NCBI GenBank assembly: GCA_028583605.1
Contig: CM053335.1
Coordinates: 14,043,053-14,107,052 of the forward strand
Length of the DNA stretch: 64,000 bases
Reading direction: 5' to 3'
DNA from: Dastarcus helophoroides
Taxonomy: Eukaryota > Arthropoda > Insecta > Coleoptera > Bothrideridae
Shown: in pieces, positions 1 through 12,480 of the stretch
How positions within the stretch are numbered: position 1 is the stretch's first letter
How the letters are laid out: every line of letters starts with the position of its first letter
Translations under genes and position numbers: made by a program
The notes under the pieces: model-generated
What the model saw: only the letters and a program-made list of their open reading frames with translations
The model's database searches: none
What the model was told of the DNA's origin: nothing

Positions 1-811
1 TTACAATAATATATCCTTGGTAGTTATAAATAATGCTCAAAATACAAAAATAATCAATTTAAAAATCTTAACTAATAATTAACTACCACCTAATTAACTT
101 TTTGGTGTCAAAATCCAGCGAAAAAATTTGCGGTTAAATCCGGAGGTCCTTAAAATGTTCGATTACTAACCTCACTAATTTCCAAGTCCAATCTTAATCT
201 TCTTTTATCATATCTCCTCTTTCTTGTTTAATTGATTAACTTTGTACCAAACTTTCTTGATATTTTGTTTTCAGATTACATCCGTACAAACCTCGTGTCT
301 GCAATTGCCTTCAAAAAACCGAGCCCCGATTTTTCTTATTGTCCTTCCGTTTTTTTTTTATTTATTTCTCGTTACCCTGGATTCTCTATTCATATGCCCA
401 CTTAGAATAATTTATTTTTCACTTGACATTTACATAACCCTATTAAAATACAATTTACATTGATAACATAAAATTAACAAACAATATTTTTTTATTATTT
501 TTATATTTAGATCCATATATCATTACAATATATAAGTATATTACATATATGGCAATTCCCTACCTTTAGTTGCTTAGCGCACTAAAATACACTTCAATAA
601 AAAAATAATTAAAAGAGAGGCAACCAATTCGTAAAGTCCTCTTAACAGGACGCTCTTGGTTCGCAACAAAACATTATTTAAACATTAATAATATTTATTA
701 ATATATAATATATTAATATATTATTTTAATAATATTTAAACATTATTTACATACTTCATAGATCAACAGATGCTTATTGCGATTTCACCAGAGAGAATAT
801 GGTTGGGTAAC
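1..811. other. AT-rich non-coding stretch with an AT palindrome
   Basis: No gene is recognisable; the one 73-codon open frame (242-463) is hydrophobic, low complexity and matches no family I know. Around 670-745 there is an almost pure A/T segment made of TTTAAACATTAATAATAT and its reverse complement, an imperfect palindrome that could extrude as a cruciform. The rest looks single copy. Confidence 0.6.
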
Positions 812-1107
812 AAATTTTTACGTATTATTTCGCCTTTTAATTATCTGTATTTTCCTTATTTTTGAAACTAATATGAAAATAATCGCATCCGCATGATTTC
901 TCTCAGTATGATCAAATATAAATTATAAACGTAACGCAATTATGAACCTAAAATATGAATTCTAAAAAGCAATGTGGTAAACGGTGTATGAAAGTAATTA
1001 AGAGCGACTAATTTTGTCGTAAATCATGCGGATGCGATTATTTTCATATTAGTTTCAAAAATACGGAAAATACAAATAATTAAAAGGTGAAATAATACGT
1101 AAAAATT
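812..1107. repeat. Foldback with ~87-bp inverted arms
   Basis: The left arm (812-899) and right arm (1021-1107) are near-perfect reverse complements; GAAAATAATCGCATCCGCAT on the left reads as its complement on the right, around a 121-bp spacer. A diverged copy of the spacer and right side occurs at 32480-32690. The right arm runs directly into sequence homologous to the 3' end of the decayed Tc1-like transposase (1100-1700, minus). The arms may therefore be terminal inverted repeats of that element or a derived MITE. No target-site duplication was identified. Confidence 0.75.
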
Positions 1108-1700
1108 AATGTTCAATGCTCAAACAGCCGGATTATTTAATTTGAACCCTAACAATCTGAGTGTAATGACGGAAATACTCAAGTTACGAAACTTTGAGGG
1201 TTGTGCATCTGTGAAGAAAAGAAAAAAAGATTCGTCGGTAAACAACGTGTGATTTAAACAATTTCCATTTGCATCGTCTTTCCCTCATAAAGTTGCAAAA
1301 CTTAAATCGTTTGTAATGTTCCTTAGAGGAATATCTCTCGAATATTAGCCACTGTATTAATTTTTTTAAGTTCAATCCACTCCCAAAGGGCAACCCCATC
1401 ATATCTTCAAAGCAACGTGAGTAGGATGCGGAAACAAGGATAGAACACCTTCTTAAACAAGGATAGGTTGTAATTTTTGGGGAAAATTCTGTTCGGAAAC
1501 GGATTTCATAGCTTGGAAGTTCTATACAAAAAAAATAACACTGTTACACCCATTTTTGTTCACGATATTCCGCGCTGTTCGCGATTTCACATTTCCGTTG
1601 TAATTCGTTATCGCTATCGGCCGATTTTCATGCGAAAAGGTGAGTCATCCGACGAATATTTCATGGCTTTTGTAGCTAAAAGTGTCACTTCATAATTTGC
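1100..1700 (-). pseudogene. Decayed Tc1/mariner-like transposase (copy 1)
   Basis: Read on the minus strand in shifting frames, the segment gives first an HTH-like piece (about 1660-1541: VKSRTARNIVNKNG) and then, about 1400-1184, pieces resembling the Tc1-like core: KRFKFCNFM followed by NHTLFTDESFF. Insect Tc1/mariner-superfamily transposases often have a short R-x-x-F-C segment followed by a (F/S)DE-x-x-F catalytic block, which is the basis of the call. Frameshifts and stops break the frame. Homologous copies at 39660-40045 and 2879-2990 have the same order of pieces. The call rests on motif resemblance only. Confidence 0.5.
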
Positions 1701-2878
1701 TTGTTTTCATCCTTCTGGCATAAACGATGTCGATTCTTAATTTTAAGCTGTCGCTTTACCTGGCGATGTCAAAGCCGCTTGGACTCGGTGACATCCTGAA
1801 AAGGAGTTTAATGATTTGAATTTTTTGTCCAGAGCAAATTTAAATTAAGAAAATATTCTGCAATCATTTAATTGAGAATAATGTGACTATGATGGGTCAA
1901 CTTAATTTCAATTTGGTAGCATAGTCCTGAAAGGACGATTAATGCACTCCTTGTTTAATGGAATATTTAGTAATCACCACCATATTACTACTATTCCTTC
2001 AATTTGTGGATTCAAACACAAGTTTGCTTAACAATTTACGAAAAAACGTATCCTTGTTTGTTTTTACTTTCCCATGCATCTGAGTAAAATTATATTTAAC
2101 GAGCATTAAGCTTTCATAACTCGTGCAAGTTAATTACTTTTTTCTCTGTACACGACAAACATTGTGCTTGTTTAACATTCTAATGTTAATGTAATAGCTA
2201 GAAAACTCGTTAATTCTCAAGCCTAAATCGAAACACCGTTGAAATACGAACGAGACCAAACAAACATTTTTTTGTTCATCCCCAAATACACCATTAAACT
2301 TGTCAGTTATCGAAGCGTGCTTTGAACCACAAGAGCCATTTCAAGGGTCACTAGTATAACCATTTGATACCTAGAACACTGGAAGGTGTACATTCCAGAC
2401 TACCCGTGGTTAAGTCACATTAAACACTTCGAGAGTTATTTACCTGAAAGTGTAAGATGGCAAGTTGGATAGTTTCAAGATGGCAAGTTTTTAAGGGGGG
2501 CTACCAGCGTTCAATTAGCAGTCTGTGAAATTGTTTAATTTGTGCATCAGTTAAAAAGTCAACGAACCACAATTGAATTATGTTGCTTTAACCAGGCATT
2601 TCTAATGCGACTCAAATTGAATAATATAATAAAGCGTCATTTACTGTTAACTGTTTTGTTTTTCCTTTTTGCATCTTTAACTGTTTCGCTTCGGCAATAA
2701 ACATTGACGTTGTTTAAACAGATGGCCGGAGGCAAAGCGCCCAAGAATTGCTTCGGATTAACCAATTTTGTTGGTGCAAAAAAATGTGTCAAAATTAATT
2801 AATTGAGGATGAAACAAACATAAATCGGAGTTTCTATTATCTTTTGGTTAGTAGATTGCATCTTATATTTATTGTACG
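1701..2878. other. Apparently single-copy non-coding stretch
   Basis: No open frame of interest, no tandem structure and no RNA gene was seen. Composition is typical intergenic AT-rich DNA. Confidence 0.5.
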
Positions 2879-2990
2879 AATCGTACCATTTCTTTTCAAA
2901 ATATTCCTCACTGTTCGCGATTTCACATTTTTGCTGCAATTCGTTATCGACCGATTTTCATACGAAAAAGCGAATCATCCAATGAATCCA
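2879..2990 (-). pseudogene. Fragment of the Tc1-like transposase, HTH part
   Basis: The stretch matches 1541-1660 at nucleotide level (for example CTGTTCGCGATTTCACATTT). On the minus strand one frame gives KSRTVRNILKRNG, resembling the second helix-turn-helix region of Tc1-like transposases. It is only about 110 bp, with no catalytic part attached. Confidence 0.4.
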
Positions 2991-4010
2991 ATGATTAATG
3001 ATTTGCATGCGTTTGTCCTTTAAGGATAACCTAAACGAAGTTTTGTTTCTGTCGACTTTCGATTATACTTTTTTTTAAAGAAATCTAAATAGTTTCACAA
3101 TTGTTAACTATTGATTGAATTGATGGTTCGCAATTTCCAAAAAAAGGCAAAAGTTTCGTGTCATCATCACGCTAATTTGCGTTACTAATATGCTTGACAG
3201 TAGAGCGTGTTCTTAACGCATGATGGTCACGCGTGATGGTGACGCGAAACCAGTTTATCCCCTATACGCGCCTAAAGAGTTTTTACATCAAAAATCAAAT
3301 TTTAAATATGCTCTCAGTGTTAATTCGAGTCGCCTTCAATGCAAATTAAATTTGATTTGCACAAAAACAATCGCGATGTAAGTTCGTAACGTTGCAACTT
3401 TCGTGCTCTATCGAAATTCAGTTCAAGAGAATGGGGAACAATTGCGTTTAATTTTAGGGTAATTTCCAAATTTACGATTTCTAAGCGACACCATTGACCC
3501 CATTGGTTAATAATAACGAAGCAAACGAGCTATTGACTTAAATGGGTTAAACTATTTTCTGGTCATGATTCGCCTGACAATGAGTGGCATTATAATAAAT
3601 GAAGAATTAAAATTTACAGTAACCATTAGAGAGATAACTGATAAAGAGTAATTATTTCTAGCTTGAATTATGCGCTTATTTATAATTAAAACCGTAAGAC
3701 GTTTGTTCATGCATATAGCATATAACCTTTTAAATAGAAAAGCCTGAATGCCATCGTAACATTAACTGATTCTTTGTTTTACATTACCCGACAATTATTG
3801 GACACAATGTTAACGCAAAGATCTAATTATGAAGGAACGCATACAATGTAATTGATTATTTGTTTAAAGACCGTCATTTCTCAAAGATAATAACAGTATT
3901 TTCATGTAAATGGAAATGTTACATAAAACTTGCGTTGCTATTGTCTGCTATTATTAAATATGATATAAATAAAAAAATAAATTAGTTATTCTACCTTCGA
4001 TTTTAAACAA
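2991..4010. other. Apparently single-copy non-coding stretch
   Basis: Nothing recognisable; no gene-like frame and no internal repetition beyond short A/T runs. Confidence 0.5.
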
Positions 4011-5455
4011 TTTTTGAAGAGAAAACTTCTAACTGACTTTTCAAAAATTTCGATACTTTTTAAAGAATTAGTTGTGCTATATTACCGATTTTTAAAAAAC
4101 TTTTATTCTACAAAAAAAATCGAAATTTTCATTTTGACCTCTGCTATACACACTGCTGCTTTTCTCTAAATTTTGACTGTTTGAAAATCTCACTCCTTTT
4201 TGAAGACTCAATTTTGCTATTTTCTCAATTTTTCAAAAAACTTCAATTCTGCAAAAAAATCGTCACTTTTTATTTTAAGGAAATTCGAAATATTTAAAAA
4301 GTTCGAATTTAGGAAAAAAGGCGAAATTTTTCAAATATGGTAACAGTTTCAAAGAATCGAAATGTTCAAAAATGTTCAAGTTTCCAAAAAAGTTAGATTT
4401 ACAGGAAAAAAATTAATTTTTAAAAAAAGACGAATATTTTAAAGAAAGTGAAATTGACAAAAGTTGAAATTCGAAGAAGTCGGAATTTTTGAAAATTTTC
4501 GATTCCTTTTGAAGAATTAGTTTTGCTATTTTGTCAAAAGTTTCAAAGAACTTGAATTCTGCACAAAAAAATTGAAACTTTTATTTTTAGCAAATTTGAA
4601 ATATTTAAAAAGTTCGAATTTATGAAAAACTTGAATTCTACAAAAAAAAAATCGAAACTTTTATTTTAAGGAAATTAGAAATATTTAAAAAGTTCGAATT
4701 TATGAAAAACCTGAATTCTACAACAACAACAAAATCGAAACTTCCAAGAAAAAAAGAAATGAACATTTTCAAAAAAGTTGAATAATTTAGAAATATTGAA
4801 ACTTAGAAATATTGAAACTAAAAAACGTTAGACTTTTCCAAGAAGTCGTAGAATTCAAAACGCGTCGAAATTTTCAATTTAAAGTTTTGAATAAAAATCT
4901 TTAAAAATTTCGAAACTGTCAAGTTGAATTTTTCAAAAATTCGAAACGTCAAATTTGGAAAAAAATCAATATTAAAAAAACGTAGAACTTCCATGTAAAT
5001 TAAAAGGCTGCATTTTAAAAAACGTGGAAAATTTTAAAAAAGAATGAGGTTTTCACAAAACTAAAATTTTTGCAAAAAGTCGACATTTTCAAATAAATCA
5101 AAATTTTCACAAAAAACCATCTTTTGAAGAAGTCGAAATTTAAAACCATGATCATTTCCAAAAAGTCAAAATCTGGGGGAAAAACAATTAAAAAAAGGTC
5201 GAATTCGAAAATCAAAATTTTGAAGAAGTCGAAATTTTGAAAAAGTCGAAATTTTGAAAAAGTCAAAATTTACAAAAAAGTCAAAATTTGGAAAGAAGTA
5301 AAAACTTCTGAAAAAAAATCGAAATTTGAAAGAATCGGAATTTTTTAAAAAAGTCGATGCCAGAATTTTCAATAAAATCGAAATTTTGAAAAAAGTATGA
5401 TTTTCCAAAAAATAAAGAAGTCGAAATTTAGACTTACCCTCAAAAAATTTTTTAA
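4011..5455. repeat. A-rich degenerate repeat built on TCGAAATTTT
   Basis: The plus strand is dominated by short, irregular (about 14-25 bp) repetitions of GTCGAAATTTTGAAAAA-like words, with strong A over T asymmetry. Minus-strand open frames here are phenylalanine-rich by-products. The same word family recurs at 8880-11340, 45540-50600 and 57391-57640. The TCGAAATTTCGAC piece is also part of satellite B, suggesting these A-rich arrays are related to or seeded from it. Confidence 0.75.
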
Positions 5456-5626
5456 GCATTATTAGATTCCGAGAATAGGAACCTAAAGCCCGGTTTCGAT
5501 CTACTTAAATCGCGTCAGTCTCTAAATTAGGACTTTTTCATAAAAATCTCAATTTAACTCTAATGCGTGGGTTTGAGCATTATTAGATTAAGAGTTTGGG
5601 AACCAAAGACCGGTTTCGAAATGCTT

Positions 5627-5735
5627 GGGACGTTCGCCTTATTCGCCAGATTTGGCGATGCGATTTCATTAAGTTCTCTGCTAGTACGAAGTCACGAGAT
5701 GCGATTTTTTTTTTAGTTCTCAGCAAAATCTCAAC
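5627..5735. repeat. Single satellite C unit inside satellite B
   Basis: The sequence switches from a satellite B monomer, just after ACCGGTTTCGAAATGCTT, into GGGACGTTCGCCTTATTCGC of satellite C. It returns to satellite B through TTTAGTTCTCAGCAAAATCTC. The return junction is essentially the same as the one at 15690-15712, so both derive from one composite event followed by duplication or conversion. Confidence 0.8.
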
Positions 5736-6076
5736 TTTATTTTAATGTGTAGGCCCAAAGATTTTAGCATTTATCACATTCAGAGTTTGGGAACCAAGGA
5801 CCGGTTTCGATTAACTTAAATCTCTCCAGTATCAAAGTTTCGATTTTATACGTCAAAATTTCAACTTTAATTTCATACGTAAGTCCATAGTTTTGAGCAC
5901 TTTTAGATTCAGAACTTGGGAACCAAAGACTGGTTTCGATCTATTTAAATTTCGTCAGTATCGAAATTTCGACTTTTTTTTCACCATCTCGACTTTTTTT
6001 ATCAAAATCTAAACTTCATTCTAATGCGGAGGCTCATAGGTTTAAGCATTATTAGATTCAGAGTTTGGGAACCAAA

Positions 6077-6107
6077 GACCGGTTTCGATCTACTCAAATC
6101 TCATCAG
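6077..6107 (-). ncRNA. Hammerhead-like ribozyme core in a satellite B monomer
   Basis: Minus strand, 5' to 3': CTGATGA (core C3-A9, with N7 = T), GATTT-GAGT-AGATC (five-pair stem II including one U-G, four-base loop), GAA (G12-A14), ACCGGT (palindromic stem III), then C. The G-U-C cleavage triplet is the canonical one. Stem I is weak: the 5' flank TCTAGA and 3' flank TTTGGT pair only with wobbles. A six-base palindromic stem III leaves no loop, so activity would require two molecules pairing, as described for short-stem-III hammerheads. Representative of many monomers; activity not shown. Confidence 0.5.
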
Positions 6108-8699
6108 TCTAGAAATTTCGACTATTTAAATCAAATTTTCAATTCAGTTTCCAATGCGTAGACTCATAGGTTTGAGCATTATTAGATTCAAGATTTAAGA
6201 ACCAAAGACCGGTTTCGATCGATTTAAATCTCTTCGGTCGACTTTTCGACTTTTTTAATTTCGACTTTTTTAATCAAAATCCCGATTAAATTCTAATTCG
6301 TAAGCTCATAGGTTTGAGCATTATTAGATTCAGAGTTTGGGAACCAAAGACCGGTTTCGATATACTCAAATCTCGTCAGTCTAGATATTTCGATTTTTTA
6401 AATCAAATTCTTAATTTAGTTTCCAATGCGTAGACTCTTAGATTAGAGCATTATTAGATTCAAGGTTTGAGAACCAAAGACCGGTTTCGATCGACTTAAT
6501 CTCTTTAGTCTCGAAATTTCGACTTTTTTTAATCAAATCCCAATTGAATACTAATTCGTAAGTTCATAGATTTCAGTATTTATTAGATTCAGAATTTGGG
6601 AACCAAAGACCGGTTTCGATTGACTTATATCTAGTCAGTCTCGGAATTTCGACTTTATTCAGCAAAATCTAAACTTTATTTTAATGTGTAGGCCCAAATA
6701 TTTCAGCATTTATCACATTCAGAGTTTGGGAACCAAGGACCGGTTTCGAAATGCTTTAATCTTTCTAGTGTCAAAGTTTCGACTTTATACGTCAAAATCT
6801 CATCTTTAATTTATTACATAAGCCCATAGTTTTGAGCACTTTTAGATTCAGAACTTGGGAACCAAAGACCGGTTTCGATCTATTTAAATTTCGTCAGTTT
6901 CGAAATTTCGACTTTTTTCATCAAAATCTCAACTTAATTCTAGTGCGGAGGCTCATAGGTTTAAGCATTATTAGATTTAGAGTTTGGGAACCAAAGACCG
7001 GTTTCGATCTACTCATATCGTCAGTCTAGAAATTTCAACTTTTTAAATCAAATTCTCAATTCAGTTTCCGATGCGTAGACTCATAGGTTTGAGCATTATT
7101 AGATTCAAGGTTTGAGAACCAAAGACCGGTTTCGATCGACTTAAATCTCTTTAGTCTCGAATTTTCGACTTTTTTAATCAAAATCTCAACTGAATTCCAA
7201 TTCGTAAGTTCACAGATTTCAGTATTTATTAGATTCAGAATTTCGGAACCAAAGACCGGTTTCGATTGACTTAAATCTAGTCAGTCTCGGAATTTCGACT
7301 TTATTCAGCACAATCTTAACTTTATTTTAATGTGTAGGCCCAAAGATTTCAGCATTTATCACATTCAGAGTTCGGGAACCAAAGACCGGTTTCGAAATGC
7401 TTAATCGCTCCAGTGTCAAAGTTTCGACTTTATACGTCATAATCTCAGCTTTAATTTAATATGTAAACCCATAGTTTTGAGCACTTTTAGATTCAGAACT
7501 TGGGAACCAAAGACCGGTTTCGATCTATTTAAATTTCGTCAGTTTCGAAATTTCGACTTTTTTCATCAAAATTTCAACTTAATTCTCATGCGGAAGCTCA
7601 TAGGTTTGAGCATATTAGATTCAGAATTTGGGAACCAAAGACCGGTTTCGATCTACTCAAATCTCGTCGGTCTAGAAATTTTGCCTTTTTAAAATCAAAT
7701 TCTCAATTCAGTTTCCAATGCGTAGACTCATAGGTTTGAGCATTATTAGATTTAAGGTTTGAGAACCAAAGACCGGTTTCGATCGACTTTAATCTCTTCA
7801 GTTTCGAATTTCGACTTTTTAAATCAAAATCTCAACTGAATTCTAATTCGTAAGTCTCAAGGTTTCAGAATTTATTAGATTTAGACTTTGGGAACCAAAG
7901 ACCGGTTTCGATTGACTTAAAATTAGTCAGTCTCGGAATTTCGACTTTATTCAGCACAATCTTAACTTTATTTTAATGTGTAGGCCCAAAGATTTCAGCA
8001 TTTATCACATTCAGAGTTCGGGAACCAAAGACCGGTTTCGATCTACCTGCATCTCTTTAGTTTCGAAATTTCGTCTTTATTCATCAAAATCTCATCTTAT
8101 TTTAATGCTTAGACCCAAAGGTTTGAGTATTTATCACATTCAGAGTTTTGGAACCAAAGACCGGTTTCGATTGACTTAAATCTCGTCATTTTAGAAATTT
8201 CCACTTATATATTAAAATTGCAACTTTATTTTAATGCTTAGGCCCAAATGCATTTATCACATTCAAAGGTTCGGAACCAAAGACCGGTTTCGATGGACTT
8301 AAATCTCTTCAGTCCAGAAATTTCGGCTTTATACATCAAAATCGCAACTTTATTTTAATTCTTCATGCTTATTTTAATGTATAAAGGCGTAAATTTGAGC
8401 ATTTATTAGATTCATAGTTTGGGAACCAACGACCGGTTTCGATCCACTTAAATCTCGCTCGAAATTTCGACTTAAGTCAATTCCAATGCGTAAATGCGTA
8501 GGCTCATAGGTTCGAGTATTATTAGGTTCAGAGTTTGGGAACCAAAGACCGGTTTTGACTTTTTTAGATCCCGTCAATTTGACACAGTTTAAAGTTTTTT
8601 TTTCGAAATTTCGACTTTTTGTTATTAAAATCTCAACTTTATTCCAATGCGTAGGCCCATAACTTTGACACTCATTAGATTCATAGTTTGGGAATCAAA

Positions 8700-8730
8700 G
8701 ACCGGTTTCGATCTACTTAAATCTCGTCAG
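8700..8730 (-). ncRNA. Hammerhead-like ribozyme core in a satellite B monomer
   Basis: Minus strand: CTGACGA, then stem II GATTT-AAGT-AGATC, GAA, ACCGGT and C. All invariant core positions match the hammerhead consensus, and N7 differs from the 6077-6107 copy (C rather than T), which is tolerated. The flanks pair poorly (5' CGAGA with 3' TTTGG), so stem I is the doubtful part. Confidence 0.5.
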
Positions 8731-8880
8731 TCTCGAAAATTCGACTTTTTCAATCAAAATCTTTACTTAATTCTAATTCGTAGGCCGACAGGTTCGAACA
8801 TTATTATATTCAGAGTTTGGTAACCAAAGACCGGTTTCGATCTACTTAAATCTCTTAGTCTCGAAATTTCAAAGTTAAAA

Positions 8881-11340
8881 AGTTTAAAAAAGTCTAATTT
8901 AAAAAAGAAAACAATGGCAATTTTCAAATTTGAGAGTCGAGATTAGGGGAATTTCGGGGAAAAAATAACTTTTCAAAAAGGTCGAAATTTTCGAAAGTCA
9001 AAATTAAAAAAAAATACAAATTTTGAAAGAGCCGAAATTTATCCAAAAAAGTCAACATTAGAGGGAAGCAAGAATTTTTAAATAAAAGTCGAAATTTTTA
9101 AAGTCAAAATTTTGAAAAACTTTAAAAGTTTCAAAGATTCGTAATTCTTAAAAAAGTCAATCGTTTAATGGCAACATTTTAACAAAATCGAAATTTTCCA
9201 AAAAAAAAGCAGGATTTTCCAAAAAAACGCGAAATTTATAATAAAAAGTCAAAATATTTCAAAAGCATAAAATTAAAAAAATCGAAATTTTGAGAGGTTG
9301 TTTTTCCAAAATCAGTCAACATTTTGAAAAAAACTAAACATTTTAAGAAAAAATAAAAATTTGGAAAAGTAAAAATTTTGAAAAAGTTATGATTTTGATA
9401 GAGTGCAAATTTTAATCAATCGCAATTTTCAAAGTCAAAATTTTCAAGAAAGCCGAGTTAACAAAAAAAGGAAAAAATGGAATTTTTAAATTTGAAAGTC
9501 GAGATTAAAAAGATAGGAATTTAAAAGGTCAAAATATCGGCGAGGAATATCTTTTTTAAACGGTCGAAATTTTCGAAATCCAAAATTTTGATTGATCAAA
9601 AGTTTTGAGAGTCGAAATTTACATAAAAAGTGAGCACTTGGAGGGAAGTAAGAACTTTTGAATATAAGTCGAAACTTTCCAAAAAAGTAGGATTTTCCAA
9701 AAAAAAACGAAATTTATAAAAAATTTTAACTATTTCGAAAGTGAGAATGTAAAAAAATCGAAATTTTGAAACTCGATTTTTACAAAATCAGTCAAAATTT
9801 TGAAAAAAAAGTAAAAACAAAGAAAAAGTAAAAATTTTGCAAAAGTGCAAATTTTAATCTTACGCAATTTTCAACCAAATTTTTAAAAAGTTGAATTAAA
9901 TACAAACGAGAAAATGGGAATTTTCAAATTTGAGAATCGAGATTAAAAAAATTGGAATTTTTCAAAAGTGTCAAAATTTGGGGGAAAAATAAGTTTTTAA
10001 AAAGATTGAAATCTTTGAAAACCAAAAATTTTGAAAAATCAGAAATTTTGAAAGAGTCTAAATTTACAAAAAAGTGAAGGGACGCAAGAACTAATGAATA
10101 AAAGTCGAAATTTTTAAGTTAAAATTTGAGAATCGAGATTAAAAAAATTGGAATTTTTCAAAGGTGTCAAAATTTGGGACTAAAATAAGTTTAAAAAGAT
10201 TGAAATCTTTGAAAACCAAATATTTTGAAAAATCAGAAATTTTGAAAGAGTCTAAATTTACAAAAAAGTGAAGGGACGCAAGAACCAATGAATAAAAGTC
10301 GAAATTTTTAAAAGTTAAAATTTGAGAATCGAGATTAAAAAAATTGGAATTTTTCAAAAGTGTCAAAATTTGGGGCAAAAATAAGTTTTTAAAAAGATTA
10401 AAATCTTCGAAAACCAAAAATTTTAAAAAATCAGAAATTTTGAAAGAGTCCAAATTTACAAAAAAGTGAAGGGACGCAAGTACTAACGAATAAAAGTCGA
10501 AATTTTTAAAAGTTAAAATTTGAGAATCGAGATTAATGAAATTGGAATTTTTCAAAAGTGTCAAAATTTGAGGCAAAAATAAGTTTTTAAAAAGATTGAT
10601 ATCTTTAAAAACCATAAATTTTGAAAAATCAGAAATTTTGAAAGTCTAAATTTACAAAAAAGTGAAGGGACTCAAGAACTAATGAACGAAAGTCGAAATT
10701 TTTAAAAGTTAAAATTTGAGAATCGAGATTAAAAAAATTGGAATTTTTCAAAGGTGTCAAAATTTGGGACTAAAATAAGTTTAAAAAGATTGAAATCTTT
10801 GAAAACCAAATATTTTGAAAAATCAGAAATTTTGAAAGAGTCTAAATTTACAAAAAAGTGAAGGGACGCAAGAACTAATGAATAAAAGTCGAAATTTTTA
10901 AGTTAAAATTTGAGAATCGAGATTAAAAAAATTGGAATTTTTCAAAGGTGTCAAAATTTGGGACTAAAATAAGTTTAAAAAGATTGAAATCTTTAAAAAC
11001 CATAAATGTTGAAAAATCAGAAAGTTTTAAAGAGTCTAAATTTACTTTATTTGCGTCCCTTCACTTTTTTGTGAAGGGACGCAAGAACTAATGAATAAAA
11101 GTCGAAATTTTTAAAAGTTAAAATCTTGAAAAACGTTAACATTTTGAAAAAACTGAATTTTTAGAAGTCAGTTGTCTAAAGGCAAAATTTTAATAAAATC
11201 GAAATTTTCCAAAAAAGGGTTTTCCCAAAAAATGCGAAATTTATAAAAAAGTCAAACTGTTTCGCATCAAACATTTAAAAAAATCGAAATTTTGAGAGTC
11301 GAATTTCTGAAAATTAGTCAAAATATTATTGTTGTTATTT
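8881..11340. repeat. A-rich degenerate repeats with a ~196-bp tandem array
   Basis: Irregular GTCGAAATTTT words, then from about 9890 to 11100 a regular array. The marker GAAGGGACGCAAGAACTAAT recurs near 10076, 10270, 10468, 10664, 10860 and 11073, a spacing of 194-198 bp except the last (213). Units are very similar, indicating recent expansion. Minus-strand open frame 10139-10615 is a translation of the array and not a gene. Confidence 0.85.
11051..11084. repeat. Perfect 14-bp hairpin at the end of the 196-bp array
   Basis: TTGCGTCCCTTCAC, a loop of six T, then GTGAAGGGACGCAA. Only one arm (GAAGGGACGCAAG) is present in the other array units, so a short inverted duplication was created at the last unit, which also explains its longer spacing. 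It is a DNA hairpin at the array edge. A terminator role has no support here. Confidence 0.8.
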
Positions 11341-12337
11341 TTTAATTTGACGCCCAAGTTTATCTAGGAAACAGATTTTTGTAAAAGATTGTAAAGATTA
11401 TAAACATTTTAAGTTTAAGCTGGTTTGAGGGAAAAAGAAGTTTTTTTTTACTTTGCCCATGTCTTCCCCCTGACGCCCCCCACGATCAAGCGAAAGTTAT
11501 ATTTTTAAAAGCAGTAAGCCCCAAAATAGATTTTTAAAGCCACGTTACCCAAGATTTTTATTTCGTCATTAAGATGCTTCGCACAAAACTCGATACTTTG
11601 TTTGTTTACAGGAAAACGTGCCATACTTCCGAAAAACATTTTATGATTTTCTATTGTGTCACGTGCCGCCTTTTTAAACGCCGAAACGACTAGAAAAAAT
11701 ATGTCAGCGTTTTATTTTCCATTTTGAGTGTACTACAAATGCATACTCGATTAGTTCGTTGTCATTGGATGAACAAACACACTTTCGCATTTATTTGTCA
11801 GTTGTGATTTTCGTCTGTTGTATTGCGTTACCTTTTTTGGAATAAACGTATTTCCTATTCACGCAGATCTATTGCTCTCGTCTCTGAAATGGGAACCATC
11901 AAATTTATAGAAGGAAGAAATTGCAGATTGCTATTAGTATTATGATGAATGTAAATTCCCAAGGGTAATGTATGCGGGATATATTTGGATATCAAATTAC
12001 ATTATCATATTACATTGCTTAAAATTCATGACATATGATATCTACATTAGACCACGAATGAATATGTTTACTTTAAGAGGCGAATCGTAAATGTTATTGC
12101 ATTTTTACGGCTTTCTATTATGATATCAGAATAATTTATTCATGTCGTGGTCATTACATACAGTTATACAATGTATAAGCAATGCAGCATACAATTTGGT
12201 GGATGATTTTTTTCTCAGGCGATTGCCTCTGTTTATTCCATTGCTTCAATAAACTTTGGATTATTTTTTAATAGCTATTACTCGCCATTTCGTATTAGGT
12301 TGAATAAACTTAATAAAACTTAATCGGCTGTGCCCAG
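11341..12337. other. Apparently single-copy non-coding stretch
   Basis: No gene-like frame. The composition is less A-biased than the neighbouring arrays, and nothing repeated within the window was noticed. Confidence 0.5.
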
Positions 12338-12480
12338 TTTAAAGAGTTCGTGTCGTTTGTAGAATGATGTTTTGTTCAAATTCGTTGATACGATCGTTTG
12401 TATATTTATTTGTGTGGCGAGTCTTCAGCTATAATTAGGTGGTAAAGTTGAGTCTTATTGCGTTAGATGGCGCTGTCAGA
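12338..12480 (-). repeat. Interspersed repeat, GCGCCATCT family (inverted copy)
   Basis: Minus strand begins with AGCGCCATCTAACGCAATAAG, continues through GCGAATTTGAACAAAA-like text and ends in CGACACGAACTCTTTAAA. The same modules in the same order occur at 19840-19971, 20075-20226, 28141-28226 (partial) and 33681-33804. It is a short dispersed element of about 125-150 bp with no coding capacity; SINE or MITE origin is undecided. Confidence 0.75.

Larger units (their letters stand above)
5456..8880. repeat. Satellite B array 1 (~129-bp monomer, 5-monomer higher-order repeat)
   Basis: About 26 monomers of roughly 129 bp. The most conserved segment is GGGAACCAAAGACCGGTTTC; the remainder varies. 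Monomer types recognised by the text after ACCGGTTTCGA recur in fixed order. From about 6.6 kb the order is TGACTTAAATCTAGTCAG, AATGCTT, TCTATTTAAATTTCGTCAG, TCTACTCAAATCTCGTCAG, CGACTTAAATCTCTTTAG, with a repeat distance of about 645 bp. On the minus strand many monomers carry a hammerhead-like core (see 6077-6107 and 8700-8730). A satellite C unit is embedded at 5627-5735. Confidence 0.9.

Noticed and set aside
10139..10615. 158-codon minus-strand frame with internal repeats
   Set aside because: Translation of the ~196-bp A-rich tandem array, not a repeat protein.
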